Below are positions 7,923 to 16,327 of a stretch of 64,000 nucleotides of DNA, piece after piece (position 1 is the stretch's first letter; the number at the start of each line of letters is the position of its first letter). The stretch covers positions 84,893 through 148,892 of the forward strand of contig CAMVJW010000004.1 of the NCBI GenBank assembly GCA_947167965.1, in the 5' to 3' direction. This DNA comes from an uncultured Clostridia bacterium (GTDB lineage: Bacteria; Bacillota; Clostridia; TANB77; CAG-508). A model generated the notes under the pieces. That model was not told the origin of the DNA, did not search any database, and saw only the letters and a list, made by a program, of their open reading frames with translations. The position numbers were made by a program, and so were the translations under genes.

Positions 7923-9296
7923 TTGAATTATATTCCAATTGAAAAGAATAAAGAATATATTGTAGATATAATTGACAATGGTTATGAGGGAGAGGGAATA
8001 GCCAAAATCAATGAATTTACAATATTTATTCCTGGTGCAATAAAAGGTGAAAAAATAAAAATTCTAATTTTAAAAGTATTATCATCACATGCATTTGGTA
8101 AAATAATTGAAATAATTAAAGAATCACCTTTTAGAAATGAAACAGATTGTGATACATATAAAAGATGTGGTGGTTGCAATTTAAGACATATAGATTATGA
8201 GCAAACTCTTAATATAAAGCAAAATATAGTACAAAATTTAGTGAATAAAAATCTAAAAACAAGAATTAAAGTTAAACAAGTATGGGGAATGGGGAACCCT
8301 TATTATTATAGAAATAAATTACAGTTCCCAATAGGTGTAGATAAAAATGGAACTACAGTTATGGGAGTTTATGCAAATAGAACACATGAAATTATTCCTG
8401 TTGAAAATTGCTTAATTCAAGATAAAGAATCTACAAAAATAGCTAAATCTATTTTAGATTTGATAAAAGAATATAACATCTCTGCTTATAATGAAGAAAC
8501 ATTAAGTGGTATTATTAGACATATTATTATAAAAAAAGCATTTAAGACTGGTGAAATAATGATAATTATTGTTATTAATGATAATAATTTACCTAATTTA
8601 AAAGAAATTTCAGATAGTATATTTTCAAATTACCCTAATGTAAAAAGTATTATAATTAATAGTAATATGAAAAAAACAAATGTTATATTAGGTGATAAAA
8701 ATGTTAAGACAATTGGAGAGTCATATATAACTGATATATTAGGAGACTTTAAGTTTAAGATTTCCTCACATTCGTTTTATCAAGTAAATCCTGTACAAGC
8801 TGAAGCAATGTATTATTATGCGGTTGAAGAAGCAAATATTTCAAAGGAAGATATTGTATTTGATTTATACTGTGGAATTGGTACAATTTCTCTTTTTCTT
8901 TCAAAATTTGCAAAAAAAGTCTATGGAGTTGAGATTGTAGAACAAGCTGTTGAAATGGCTAATGAAAATGCACAATTAAATAATATTGATAATACTGAAT
9001 TTATTGCTGGGGATACAGAATTAGTACTATCTAATTTGTTAAATAATAAAAAAATTATTCCAGATATAATTGTTGTAGATCCTCCAAGAAAGGGTCTTGA
9101 TAATACTACTATTGCAAACATTTTAAAGATTAAACCAAAAAAAGTGATTTATATTAGCTGTAACCCTGCAAGCCTAACCAGAGATTTATCAAAATTAGAG
9201 GATTCATATAATATTAAAAATATTCAGCCATTTGATATGTTTCCATTTACATCACACATAGAAAATATCTCGATTTTAAAATTAAAAGAATACTAA
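7923..9296 (+). CDS. rlmCD: 23S rRNA (uracil-C5)-methyltransferase, RlmCD/RumA family
   Basis: This 457-residue protein has an N-terminal TRAM domain (residues about 1-60), Fe-S cysteines in CDTYKRCGGC (76, 82, 85), a SAM-binding VFDLYCGIGTISLFL motif, the DPPRKG motif, and the catalytic Cys in SCNPASLTRDL near residue 413. Such enzymes methylate U747/U1939-type positions of 23S rRNA. The start is TTG at 7923, about six bases after AAGGAGG; no ATG fits. The C-terminal sequence HIENISILKLK recurs as decayed scraps at about 10258 and 15004, next to ORF6N leaders. Confidence 0.9.
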   Translation: MNYIPIEKNKEYIVDIIDNGYEGEGIAKINEFTIFIPGAIKGEKIKILILKVLSSHAFGKIIEIIKESPFRNETDCDTYKRCGGCNLRHIDYEQTLNIKQNIVQNLVNKNLKTRIKVKQVWGMGNPYYYRNKLQFPIGVDKNGTTVMGVYANRTHEIIPVENCLIQDKESTKIAKSILDLIKEYNISAYNEETLSGIIRHIIIKKAFKTGEIMIIIVINDNNLPNLKEISDSIFSNYPNVKSIIINSNMKKTNVILGDKNVKTIGESYITDILGDFKFKISSHSFYQVNPVQAEAMYYYAVEEANISKEDIVFDLYCGIGTISLFLSKFAKKVYGVEIVEQAVEMANENAQLNNIDNTEFIAGDTELVLSNLLNNKKIIPDIIVVDPPRKGLDNTTIANILKIKPKKVIYISCNPASLTRDLSKLEDSYNIKNIQPFDMFPFTSHIENISILKLKEY

Positions 9297-9317
9297 CATA
9301 TGAAAGGGGAATGCAAC

Positions 9318-9950
9318 ATGTCATGCACAATAAGAAATGAATTAAAAGAATACATTGAAGAGATTATAAATTATCATTACAACTTGAATGACAAAGGACA
9401 CGGACTTGAACATGCAGAATATGTAATAAATAGAAGTTTAAATTTTGCAAATGAAATTGATAATATTAATTATGAAATGGTATATGTAATTGCTGCATAT
9501 CATGATGTTCTACATCATATCGATGCTAAAAATCATGAAGTACTTTCTGCACAAATGTTGATTCAAGATGAAGAATTAAAAAAATATTTTACAGATGAGC
9601 AGATAAAAATTATGAGTGAAGCGGTTGAAGATCATCGTTCTTCTATAGAAACAGAACCAAGAAGTATATATGGAAAAATAGTATCTTCTGCAGATAGAAA
9701 TACAAGTGTTGAAGTTACATTGAAAAGGTGTTATTCATACAATAAAAAACATTTTCCTAATTTGCTGGAAAACGAAATAATAGAGCAATGTAGAAGATTC
9801 CTTCTAGAAAAATATGGTGTAGGTGGTTATGCAAGGAGCAAAATGTATTTTGATGATAAAGAGTACAAAAAATATTTAGATGACATTACTGATTTAGCTT
9901 TAAATAGTGAGAAGTTTTCAATGGAAATCAAGAGAGTAAATAAAAAATAA
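9318..9950 (+). CDS. HD-domain phosphohydrolase
   Basis: HD-superfamily metal-dependent phosphohydrolase of about 210 residues. The first metal His is in GHGLEHAEYV, the HD pair in AAYHDVLHH, and the distant Asp in SSADRNT. I choose ATG 9318, because AAGGGGA sits eight bases before it; the upstream ATG at 9300 overlaps that site. Members often act on nucleotides or cyclic nucleotides. The substrate here is unknown. It follows the rRNA methyltransferase by about 20 bases, so the two probably share a transcript. Confidence 0.8.
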   Translation: MSCTIRNELKEYIEEIINYHYNLNDKGHGLEHAEYVINRSLNFANEIDNINYEMVYVIAAYHDVLHHIDAKNHEVLSAQMLIQDEELKKYFTDEQIKIMSEAVEDHRSSIETEPRSIYGKIVSSADRNTSVEVTLKRCYSYNKKHFPNLLENEIIEQCRRFLLEKYGVGGYARSKMYFDDKEYKKYLDDITDLALNSEKFSMEIKRVNKK

Positions 9951-10014
9951 AGGTTGTTGTGTGGAGCGTAGATATGTTCTTGGTACCATATACATGCTTA
10001 AATAACTAAGATAA

Positions 10015-10167
10015 ATGAAAATGTTATTATTCTACGATTTAATTTTAGTGTCATCATCAGAGAATATGTATGATTATGTTTGTGAGAAATTAAGGAATAA
10101 AAGTATATATGAAGTATTTGAATTTCCTCTTGTATATGGACAATCAATATATTTCAAGTATGGATAA
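10015..10167 (+). pseudogene. Short reading frame, probable gene scrap
   Basis: A 50-residue frame opens with ATG 10015 and reads as an ordinary protein interior (YVCEKLRNKSIYEVFEFPL). It has no convincing ribosome site and is followed by further broken frames. I take it as the remains of a gene I do not recognise. It lies in the 450-base stretch without an intact gene between the HD gene and the ORF6N gene. The stretch also contains a block repeated at 15 kb. Confidence 0.3.
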
Positions 10168-10255
10168 AATGCTAAATAAATATTTAAAAGAAAATAAATA
10201 GATGTCTTTTATAAACATACAAGTCTAACCAAGGTGTTTCTTACAAACAGACATA

Positions 10256-10430
10256 ACACATGGAAAATATCGCAATTTTAGAACTAAAATAAAAATCTAA
10301 GCTCACAATTTGTGACCTTAAAAAAATTGTCAAAAGATATATAAAAACAAAAGTTTTTATGATATAATTAACAAAATCGAATAAAGGATGTGATAGTTAT
10401 GAATAATGAAAATAATATCGCACCAATAAA
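10256..10430 (+). repeat. Copy A of duplicated block: rRNA-methyltransferase tail + ORF6N leader
   Basis: This stretch is homologous to 15000-15180. It begins with a scrap reading HMENIAILELK-stop, like the C-terminus of the RlmCD gene. It then has a TCACA-ATT-TGTGA palindrome, a run containing ACAAAAGTTT and TATAATTAACAAAAT, the ribosome site AAAGGATG and the first codons of an ORF6N gene. Identity is highest from about 10350 to 10425. Confidence 0.7.
10303..10315. repeat. ORF6N-associated palindrome 1 (leader)
   Basis: TCACA and TGTGA flank ATT in the leader of the first ORF6N gene. It corresponds in position to the larger palindrome at 15042-15068 in the second copy of this block. Confidence 0.6.
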
Positions 10431-11152
10431 TGAAGATTTAAATGTAGTAAAATATGAAGTAGAAGAAATTAAACAAAAGATATATACAATAAGAGGAAAA
10501 CAGGTAATGATAGATAGTGATGTAGCGAAGTTATATTGCTGTGAAACAAAATATGTTAATCGTGTAGTAAAAAGAAATATAGAAAGATTTCCTGAAGAAT
10601 TTTGTCTCCAATTAACTGAAGAAGAATACAATAATTTAAAATCACAAATTGCAATCTCAAATTTAGAAAAAGAAAACATGCGGTGCCAATTTGTCACCGC
10701 ATATGAACAAAAGAAATAAAAATAAGTTACCATATGTTTTTACTGAGCAAGGAATTGCAATGCTTTCTGCTTTATTAAAAAGTGATATTGCAGTTAAAGT
10801 TAGAGTTAATATAATGAAAGCGTTTATAGAAATGAGAAGATTTATATTCAATAATCAAATGTTATTTGAAAAAATAAGCAGTATGGAATTAAAACAAATA
10901 GAATATCAAAAAATGACAGACGATAGATTTGAAAAAGTATTTGAATATATAGGACAACATCAGGAAAAAGAACAAAAAATATTTTTTAATGGACAAGTTT
11001 ATGATGCTTTTAGTATGATGGTAGATTTAATAAAGAAAAAATTAGATAATAAGGTTTGTTCAATAGATATTAATGATTATATATGGAGTCAAGGAAGAAA
11101 TAAGAACATAGAATTAAAACCATATCATTTAACCAGAAACACGAATTATTAA
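10399..11152 (+). pseudogene. ORF6N-domain protein, frameshifted
   Basis: The first frame (10399-10719) encodes an ORF6N domain: IKQKIYTIRGKQVMIDSDVA, then RNIERFPEEFCLQLTEEEY. It ends AYEQKK-stop. The second frame (open from 10691 to 11152) resumes with LPYVFTEQGIAMLSALLKS and a C-terminal part with FFNGQVYDAFSMMVDLI. A single-base shift in the A-rich stretch near 10705-10722 separates them, so it is either disrupted or uses frameshifting. ORF6N proteins are phage-type DNA-associated proteins. ATG 10399 is chosen because AAAGGA lies nine bases upstream. A palindrome (10678-10702) lies just before the break. Confidence 0.75.
10678..10702. repeat. ORF6N-associated palindrome 2 (inside the coding region)
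   Basis: ATGCGGTGCCA and TGTCACCGCAT flank ATT, with one mismatch in 11 base pairs. It encodes the residues around CQFVT, immediately before the frameshift. It shares core and spacing with the copies at 15042 and 33842. Confidence 0.75.
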
Positions 11153-11179
11153 TGAAATATCGAATGGAGGAAAATTAAA

Positions 11180-12724
11180 GTGGAAGAAATAATAATTGAT
11201 ATAGGATCTGGAAATATAAAAGCATATTCTATAAATACAGTGAAAGAAATAAAGAATATATATCTAAAAAATATAATGTTCAAGAAAAATTTTTCAAAAG
11301 AAATAGGAATTGCAGAAGAAGATAAAAAAGAATTAATTAATGCAATAAAAGAAATAAAAAATCGTAATATAGGTATACCAATTCATGCATATGCAACAAG
11401 TGTTTTTAGAATGCTAAGTAAAGAAAAGTTGGAAGAATTACAAATAGAAATAATTCAAGCAACAGAAATAAAAATTAATGTGATTTCACAACAAGAAGAA
11501 GAGAAGTATATGTCAAGGGCAGTAGGAAATATATGTGAGATAGATGAACCATATTTAGTATGTTGTGTTGGTGGAAGTTCAACAGAGATGATTGTAATGC
11601 AAAATGGAAAAATAATTGAACAATTAACAGAAGAATTTGCTACAGGAGATATGTTAAAAAAATTTCCACAAATTGCAGAGGATAAGCCTAATATAAATAT
11701 AGAAGATATGTACAAATACATAAAAGAAAATTTCAAGAAATTACCTAAAACTAAATGCAGATATGCTATATTTACAGGTTTCCATTTGATGTATAACACT
11801 GTAGCAGAAAATAAAATGAATAAAAATACTTTTTTTGAAAGAAAAGATATACCATATTATCTAACAGTAGAACAATTTAATAAGAATAATGAAGAAGCAA
11901 TAAATAAAAGAAGTTTAAATAGTTTAAAAGAAAAGTATCCAGAAAATCCTAGTTTTATGAATGGAACAAGAGGTGCTAATACAATTGTAGGATATATATT
12001 AGAAAAAGTTGGGGCAGAAATTTATTTCCCTACAAATTTAAATATGATTAATGGAATTGTTGAGCAATTACAAGAAGAAGAGTTAATAAAAAAATTATGG
12101 GATTATATGAAAAGTAATCAAAAAATCGAAAAGTCAGATTGTATTATAGGACTAGGTTGTGAAGATTTAAACATAGCAAAGATTGCAGTAGATTTATATT
12201 TCAAAGAGTATGGTGATAAAATAATTTTTTCAGGAGGATTAGGAAAAGTAACAAGAAATATATGGAATGAACCCGAAGCAAATAAATTTGCTGAATATGC
12301 AATTGAAAATGGTGTTCCAAAAGAAAAAATTTATATAGAAAATAAATCAACAAATACGGGAGATAATTTTAGATTTACAAAAGAGTTAATAAAGCAAGAA
12401 AGATTGAATGTTAAAACTTGTATAGTAGTTTGCAAACCTTATGTTGAAAAAAGAGTGGAAGCAACTCTAAAGAAAATAATACCAGAATGTAAAGGAATAG
12501 TTACATCTCAAAATATTGAATTTGAACAATATTGTAATCAATATGAAAATGAAATAGGAAATAGAAATGAAGTAATAGAGGATTTAGTTGGTTCTGTTGA
12601 GAGAATGAAAGTATTTGCTGAAAGAGGTTGGCAAATACAAATGGATATTCCAAATACTGTATGGCAAGCATATGAAGATTTGGTAAAAATGGGATATGAT
12701 AAGTATTATACCAAAAAAACATAA
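11180..12724 (+). CDS. Fusion: Ppx/GppA-like phosphatase + YdcF-type DUF218 domain
   Basis: This is a 514-residue two-domain protein. Residues 1 to about 300 form an actin-like ASKHA fold of the exopolyphosphatase/pppGpp phosphatase type, with IIDIGSGNIKAY at the N-terminus, the CVGGSSTEM phosphate loop near residue 130 and an ATSVFR motif. Residues about 305-510 resemble DUF218/YdcF: IIGLGCEDL, FSGGLGKVTR, ENKSTNTGDNFRF and CIVVCKPYVEKR. The start is GTG 11180 behind GGAGGA. It ends in a strong terminator. The fusion suggests linked handling of polyphosphate or (p)ppGpp and another phosphorylated ligand. Confidence 0.75.
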   Translation: MEEIIIDIGSGNIKAYSINTVKEIKNIYLKNIMFKKNFSKEIGIAEEDKKELINAIKEIKNRNIGIPIHAYATSVFRMLSKEKLEELQIEIIQATEIKINVISQQEEEKYMSRAVGNICEIDEPYLVCCVGGSSTEMIVMQNGKIIEQLTEEFATGDMLKKFPQIAEDKPNINIEDMYKYIKENFKKLPKTKCRYAIFTGFHLMYNTVAENKMNKNTFFERKDIPYYLTVEQFNKNNEEAINKRSLNSLKEKYPENPSFMNGTRGANTIVGYILEKVGAEIYFPTNLNMINGIVEQLQEEELIKKLWDYMKSNQKIEKSDCIIGLGCEDLNIAKIAVDLYFKEYGDKIIFSGGLGKVTRNIWNEPEANKFAEYAIENGVPKEKIYIENKSTNTGDNFRFTKELIKQERLNVKTCIVVCKPYVEKRVEATLKKIIPECKGIVTSQNIEFEQYCNQYENEIGNRNEVIEDLVGSVERMKVFAERGWQIQMDIPNTVWQAYEDLVKMGYDKYYTKKT

Positions 12725-12744
12725 AGAACTATGATAAAAAAATG

Positions 12745-12773
12745 GTTCTTATAGAAGATAAGAACTATTTTTG
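12745..12773 (+). terminator. Rho-independent terminator after the Ppx-YdcF fusion
   Basis: GTTCTTAT (12745-12752) and ATAAGAAC (12758-12765) form a perfect eight-base-pair stem with a five-base loop, followed by TATTTTTGC. It starts about 20 bases after the stop codon. Confidence 0.8.
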
Positions 12774-13067
12774 CTTTTGCTAAAGATTATATTATAAATA
12801 GCAGATATTCTGTTATGTTTAACAACATCTAACTAAAATCTAACCAAAGTAAAAATAATTTACAAAATAGCCTAAAAATTTGAAAATATTTATATTACTA
12901 AAAAATATCAGAGGAATGTTAAAAATCATTATAGTTTCAAGGCTTTAAAGTTACTTAACTAATCATAAAAAATCTTAAAAGATTTTTAACTGAAAACATG
13001 TGGAGTGCCTAGCGGTGATGGGTCGTAGAGAAGGTTAGAAAAGCGTTAATATTACGACGTTACATCG
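12774..13067. other. Intergenic stretch with a G+C-richer block
   Basis: There is no coding sequence here. A perfect A-rich/T-rich inverted repeat (AAAAATCTT / AAGATTTTT) sits near 12970-12990. It is followed by a block at about 13000-13065 that is far richer in G+C than its surroundings (GGAGTGCCTAGCGGTGATGG and GTCGTAGAGAAGG). That block may be a fragment of a structured RNA or a decayed mobile element. I cannot assign it. Confidence 0.4.
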
Positions 13068-13214
13068 AACAATTTAATTTATGATAACTTACTTGGAAAC
13101 GAAAACAATATAATTTTCTATACAGATGATGAAGACAATGTTAATATAGAATTAATTTTAAAGTTAATTCAAAACCAGCTATTAAATTTAGAAAATAGGC
13201 AAATAAAAATATAA
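13068..13214 (+). pseudogene. Remnant resembling a RhuM-family gene
   Basis: A frame without a start codon reads GNENNIIFYTDDEDNVNIEL, which resembles the N-terminus of RhuM-type proteins (typically an IIFYT.EG.V.IE pattern). It runs straight into an unrelated-looking tail LIQNQLLNLENRQIKI and stops at 13212-13214. The recognition and catalytic parts are missing, so this is a deletion remnant. The family call is from memory of the motif. Confidence 0.35.
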
Positions 13215-13282
13215 AGAATATTATGCTTATAAAGTACATTCTAAATAAACCTTATAAACAAATTATACAAGGAGGAACTGAT

Positions 13283-14212
13283 ATGAATTTAAAGATAGTT
13301 GAAAAAATTGCAAAAGAACATCCATTTAATTCTAGAAATTGGAATTATCAGAAAATAATTAGATATTTATTAAGTGATGATAATAATCGTATAATTGAAG
13401 CAATGGTAATATGGCATATAAAAGACGGAAAAGTTGTTGAATTTCTTTTAGAACTTAGCAATATGTATAATTGTCCGGTTGGATGTCAATTCTGTGCTTC
13501 TGGAGCATTAGATAAAGCACCTTATTTATTAGAATCTAAGGATTTCTGGCAACAAATTAATATTATGCTTAGAGATAATAACATTAATCCAAATGACTAT
13601 GAAAGATTTTGTATAAGTTTTACAGGTATAGGTGAACCATCAATTGTTTATAAACAAACTGGTCAATTTATGAGTGAAGTTCAAGAAAAATACTCTCATG
13701 TAACATTTATAATTGGAGCATTTGGATATGAGCCAAAATGTTTTGATTATTGGAAAAATTTAGATTTAAGAATTAAAACTTTACAATTACCTTTTTATTC
13801 TTCAAACAGTACAATGTTAAAGAAAATTGTAAAAAATCTACCATCAAATTATTCTTTTTATAATAATGTATTAGAGGCGTTAAAATACAAAGAAAATGCT
13901 AAATATAATAAGTGTAGAGTAAAAGTGAATATGCTTGGAATGTGTGGGATTAATGATAGTGATGAACAAGTCGATGAATTCATAAAAATCTTATCTCCTG
14001 TTAAAGATAAGATAGAAGTAAGAATATCATTTTTAAATTATACAAAGCAGGCGGAAAAAAATGGATACGTATCACCAACTTTTGATAGATTAAGAGAAAT
14101 AGAAAAGAAGTTGAAGACTTACGGTTTTGAATGCTATTCTTTTGGGAATATATCTAATGAAGAAATTGGTTGTGGACAATTAGTTCAAAATAAAATATCA
14201 AGTAAAAATTAG
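13283..14212 (+). CDS. RlmN/Cfr-family radical SAM methyltransferase, short form
   Basis: About 309 residues. The radical SAM cluster is CPVGCQFC (Cys64, 68, 71), the RlmN-type CxxxCxxC spacing, followed by ASG. GIGEP binds SAM, and the methyl-carrying Cys lies in GCGQL (Cys297) near the C-terminus, as in RlmN and Cfr. These enzymes methylate A2503 of 23S rRNA by C2 or C8 chemistry. The N-terminal accessory domain is about 40 residues shorter than in RlmN. I choose ATG 13283 because AAGGAGG lies seven bases upstream. It stands alone in a decayed neighbourhood, so it looks like an acquired paralogue rather than the housekeeping RlmN. Confidence 0.8.
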   Translation: MNLKIVEKIAKEHPFNSRNWNYQKIIRYLLSDDNNRIIEAMVIWHIKDGKVVEFLLELSNMYNCPVGCQFCASGALDKAPYLLESKDFWQQINIMLRDNNINPNDYERFCISFTGIGEPSIVYKQTGQFMSEVQEKYSHVTFIIGAFGYEPKCFDYWKNLDLRIKTLQLPFYSSNSTMLKKIVKNLPSNYSFYNNVLEALKYKENAKYNKCRVKVNMLGMCGINDSDEQVDEFIKILSPVKDKIEVRISFLNYTKQAEKNGYVSPTFDRLREIEKKLKTYGFECYSFGNISNEEIGCGQLVQNKISSKN

Positions 14213-14337
14213 ATTTTATGATTACTTGCATAGAAAATACTACGTAATGGCTTAATAAAATTTATAATGTTCTAGTATAATTTATATTTAACATAGAATA
14301 TAGGAACATATAAAAAGATAGGAGATGTCAGAAATAT

Positions 14338-14904
14338 TTGAAGAATAAAAATTTAATAATTATTACTGGACAATTAGCAGCTGGTAAAACTAGTTATGGT
14401 AAAAAAATATCAGAAGAATTAAAAATTCCATTTTTTAGTAAAGATTTAATTAAAGAAGTTTTATTTGATTCATTTAGCGATAGAAATCTAGAGTATGAAG
14501 TAAAACGAAAAATAGGAGCAATTAGCTATGCAATATTTTATTATATAATAGAACAACAAATGAAAGTAGGTATGCCAATAATTGCTGAAAGCAATTTTGT
14601 AAAAGAATCTGTTCCTATTATAAAAAACTTATTAGATAAATATAATTATAACAGTATTACCATAAGGTTTGAGGGAGATTTACATATATTACATAAAAGA
14701 TTTCTAAAAAGAGAGTATTCAAGTGAAAGACATATGGGATTAGTTTCAAATGGAGTATTTGATGATTTTAAAAGTTTTGAAAAAACTACCGTGAAAGCAA
14801 AAGAATTTAAAATAAATGATAACGAAATATTAGTTGATACAACAGATTTTTCAAAAGTTGATTTTGATAAAATCATTAAAGACTTACAAAAATATATGAT
14901 GTAG
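14338..14904 (+). CDS. P-loop kinase-like NTPase
   Basis: This 188-residue protein has a Walker A motif GQLAAGKT (11-18), a lid-like arginine-rich stretch (KRFLKREYSSERH) and a C-terminal DTTDF strand typical of zeta-toxin/chloramphenicol-phosphotransferase and adenylate-kinase-like folds. It probably phosphorylates a small molecule of unknown identity. The start is TTG 14338 with GGAG about 12 bases upstream. It is one of three such kinases in the window (others at 26225 and 56707). Confidence 0.7.
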   Translation: MKNKNLIIITGQLAAGKTSYGKKISEELKIPFFSKDLIKEVLFDSFSDRNLEYEVKRKIGAISYAIFYYIIEQQMKVGMPIIAESNFVKESVPIIKNLLDKYNYNSITIRFEGDLHILHKRFLKREYSSERHMGLVSNGVFDDFKSFEKTTVKAKEFKINDNEILVDTTDFSKVDFDKIIKDLQKYMM

Positions 14905-15041
14905 ATATTCTTTTACTGTAACACAAATACTTTAAATATTACTATGTTCCTAAGCAACAAACAAGCATATTAATTTATGTTCTTATGCGACATACCTGCC
15001 ACATCGAGTCAATCGCAATTTTAAAATTGAAATAAACAATC

Positions 15042-15068
15042 TATAAGGTGACAATTTGTCACCTTATA
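15042..15068. repeat. ORF6N-associated palindrome 3 (leader of copy B)
   Basis: TATAAGGTGACA and TGTCACCTTATA are perfectly complementary arms of 12 bases around ATT. This is the longest perfect example of the ORF6N-linked palindrome and lies just after the RlmCD-like tail. Confidence 0.8.
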
Positions 15069-15099
15069 AATATATTCGATTTCTCAGAATATATTTATA
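15065..15099. repeat. Second inverted repeat in copy B
   Basis: TATAAATATATTC (15065-15077) and GAATATATTTATA (15087-15099) are perfect 13-base arms around a nine-base loop. The left arm shares its first four bases with palindrome 3. It may be a terminator for the gene whose tail precedes it or part of an operator. Confidence 0.65.
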
Positions 15100-15255
15100 A
15101 ACAAAAGTTTTAATGATATAATTAACAAAATTAAATAAAGGATGTGATAGTTATGAGTAATGAAAATAATATCGCACTAAATTAATATAATAAAAACAAT
15201 TTAGTATATGGTTGTTTGGTAAAATTAAATAAAAAAAAATTAAAATTTTTCTCTG

Positions 15256-15284
15256 AATAAAGCAGTTTAATGCTTTATTTTTTT
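15256..15284 (+). terminator. Rho-independent terminator
   Basis: AATAAAGCA and TGCTTTATT pair around GTTTAA and are followed by a run of T. It lies downstream of the truncated ORF6N copy, so it is probably the surviving terminator of that unit. Confidence 0.75.
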
Positions 15285-15442
15285 ATAAATACTTATAGTA
15301 TGAGAATGAAAATTAAAATATATAAGTAAAATATAGGTTAATAATAACTGAATCAAAAAACATATAAGTTCGAAAAAATCATAATACAAATTGACTTTTT
15401 TGAACTTATAGAATATAAATTGCTTAAAGGAGTAATAAGATA

Positions 15443-16162
15443 ATGGAGAAAAATAGTAAATTAAAATATCTATTGCCGATTCGTTCAGTATTATTTATTC
15501 TTATATTTGTAATTGGATCAATTATTACAAAACATAATATAAGCGATATTAGTAATTGGTGGAGCATTGTCGCAACGGTTGTTAATATAATAACAATACT
15601 AATTCTTATGCTAGTATCTAAAAAAATGAAAAGTAATTATTGGAAACTTATTAACTATGAAAAGGGAATAACTAAAATAAAGCAAGTTATTATAATTTCA
15701 CTTATTACTTTATGGATAGGTACATTAGGCATGTATTTAGCAGGATTTATATGTTATGGTAAATTTCCATATGCAGCGCCAATGATGATTTCACCTATAC
15801 CACTTGTTTTAGCAATTTTGAACTGTGTTATTTTACCAATAACAGTTCCTTTTGCTGAAGATGGTTTATATTTAGGTTGTGGTGTTAATCACATAAAAAA
15901 TAAATATTTAGCTATATTTGTTCCAGCTTTTTTCTATGCTTTGCAACATAGCTTTATTCCAACATTATTTGATATTAAATACATAATATATAGATTTTTA
16001 TCTTTTTTACCTTTAACTATAATATTATGTTGGTACTATAAGAAAAAACAAAATCCATTACCAATTATGGTGGGACATGCACTAATTGAAATTGCAAGTG
16101 TAGCAATGATACTTATAACTTCAATTAGCCCCGAAATGTATCAAACAATGTTAAATATGTAA
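15443..16162 (+). CDS. CPBP-family intramembrane protease-like protein
   Basis: This 239-residue protein has about seven membrane helices. The three CPBP/Abi motifs are present in modified form: AEDGLYLG in place of EExxxR, FFYALQHS with the second-motif His, and a HALIE motif in place of HxxxN. The third acidic residue and the His residues could still bind metal, but loss of the Arg in motif one makes activity uncertain. Such proteins are CAAX-protease-like and often linked to bacteriocin immunity. AAAGGAG precedes ATG 15443. Confidence 0.7.
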   Translation: MEKNSKLKYLLPIRSVLFILIFVIGSIITKHNISDISNWWSIVATVVNIITILILMLVSKKMKSNYWKLINYEKGITKIKQVIIISLITLWIGTLGMYLAGFICYGKFPYAAPMMISPIPLVLAILNCVILPITVPFAEDGLYLGCGVNHIKNKYLAIFVPAFFYALQHSFIPTLFDIKYIIYRFLSFLPLTIILCWYYKKKQNPLPIMVGHALIEIASVAMILITSISPEMYQTMLNM

Positions 16163-16261
16163 TGTACAGAAAATTTTAATATCACGAACATATAGAATTG
16201 TTATATGCGTGTAAGAAGCATAGATATGTTTGAATAGTATATCTTTTGCTATAAAACTATA

Positions 16262-16290
16262 TTTACATAAAATTGATTTTTTGATATAAT
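16262..16290 (+). promoter_or_regulatory. Promoter of the GNAT-nitroreductase pair
   Basis: TTTACA (16262-16267) and TATAAT (16285-16290) are spaced 17 bases apart, about 38 bases before the GNAT start. Confidence 0.65.
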
Positions 16291-16327
16291 TGTATTAAAT
16301 TTTTAAAATTATTTGGAGGAATTAAAA

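Larger units (their letters stand above)
15000..15185 (+). repeat. Copy B of duplicated block, with truncated ORF6N start
   Basis: This stretch is homologous to 10256-10430. It contains the HIESIAILKLK-stop scrap of an RlmCD-like C-terminus, two inverted repeats, then a leader and ribosome site nearly identical to the ORF6N leader at 10.3 kb. The reading frame begins ATG 15153 with the same first eight codons (one difference) but stops after ten codons at 15183-15185. It is a deletion derivative of an ORF6N gene. Confidence 0.75.
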
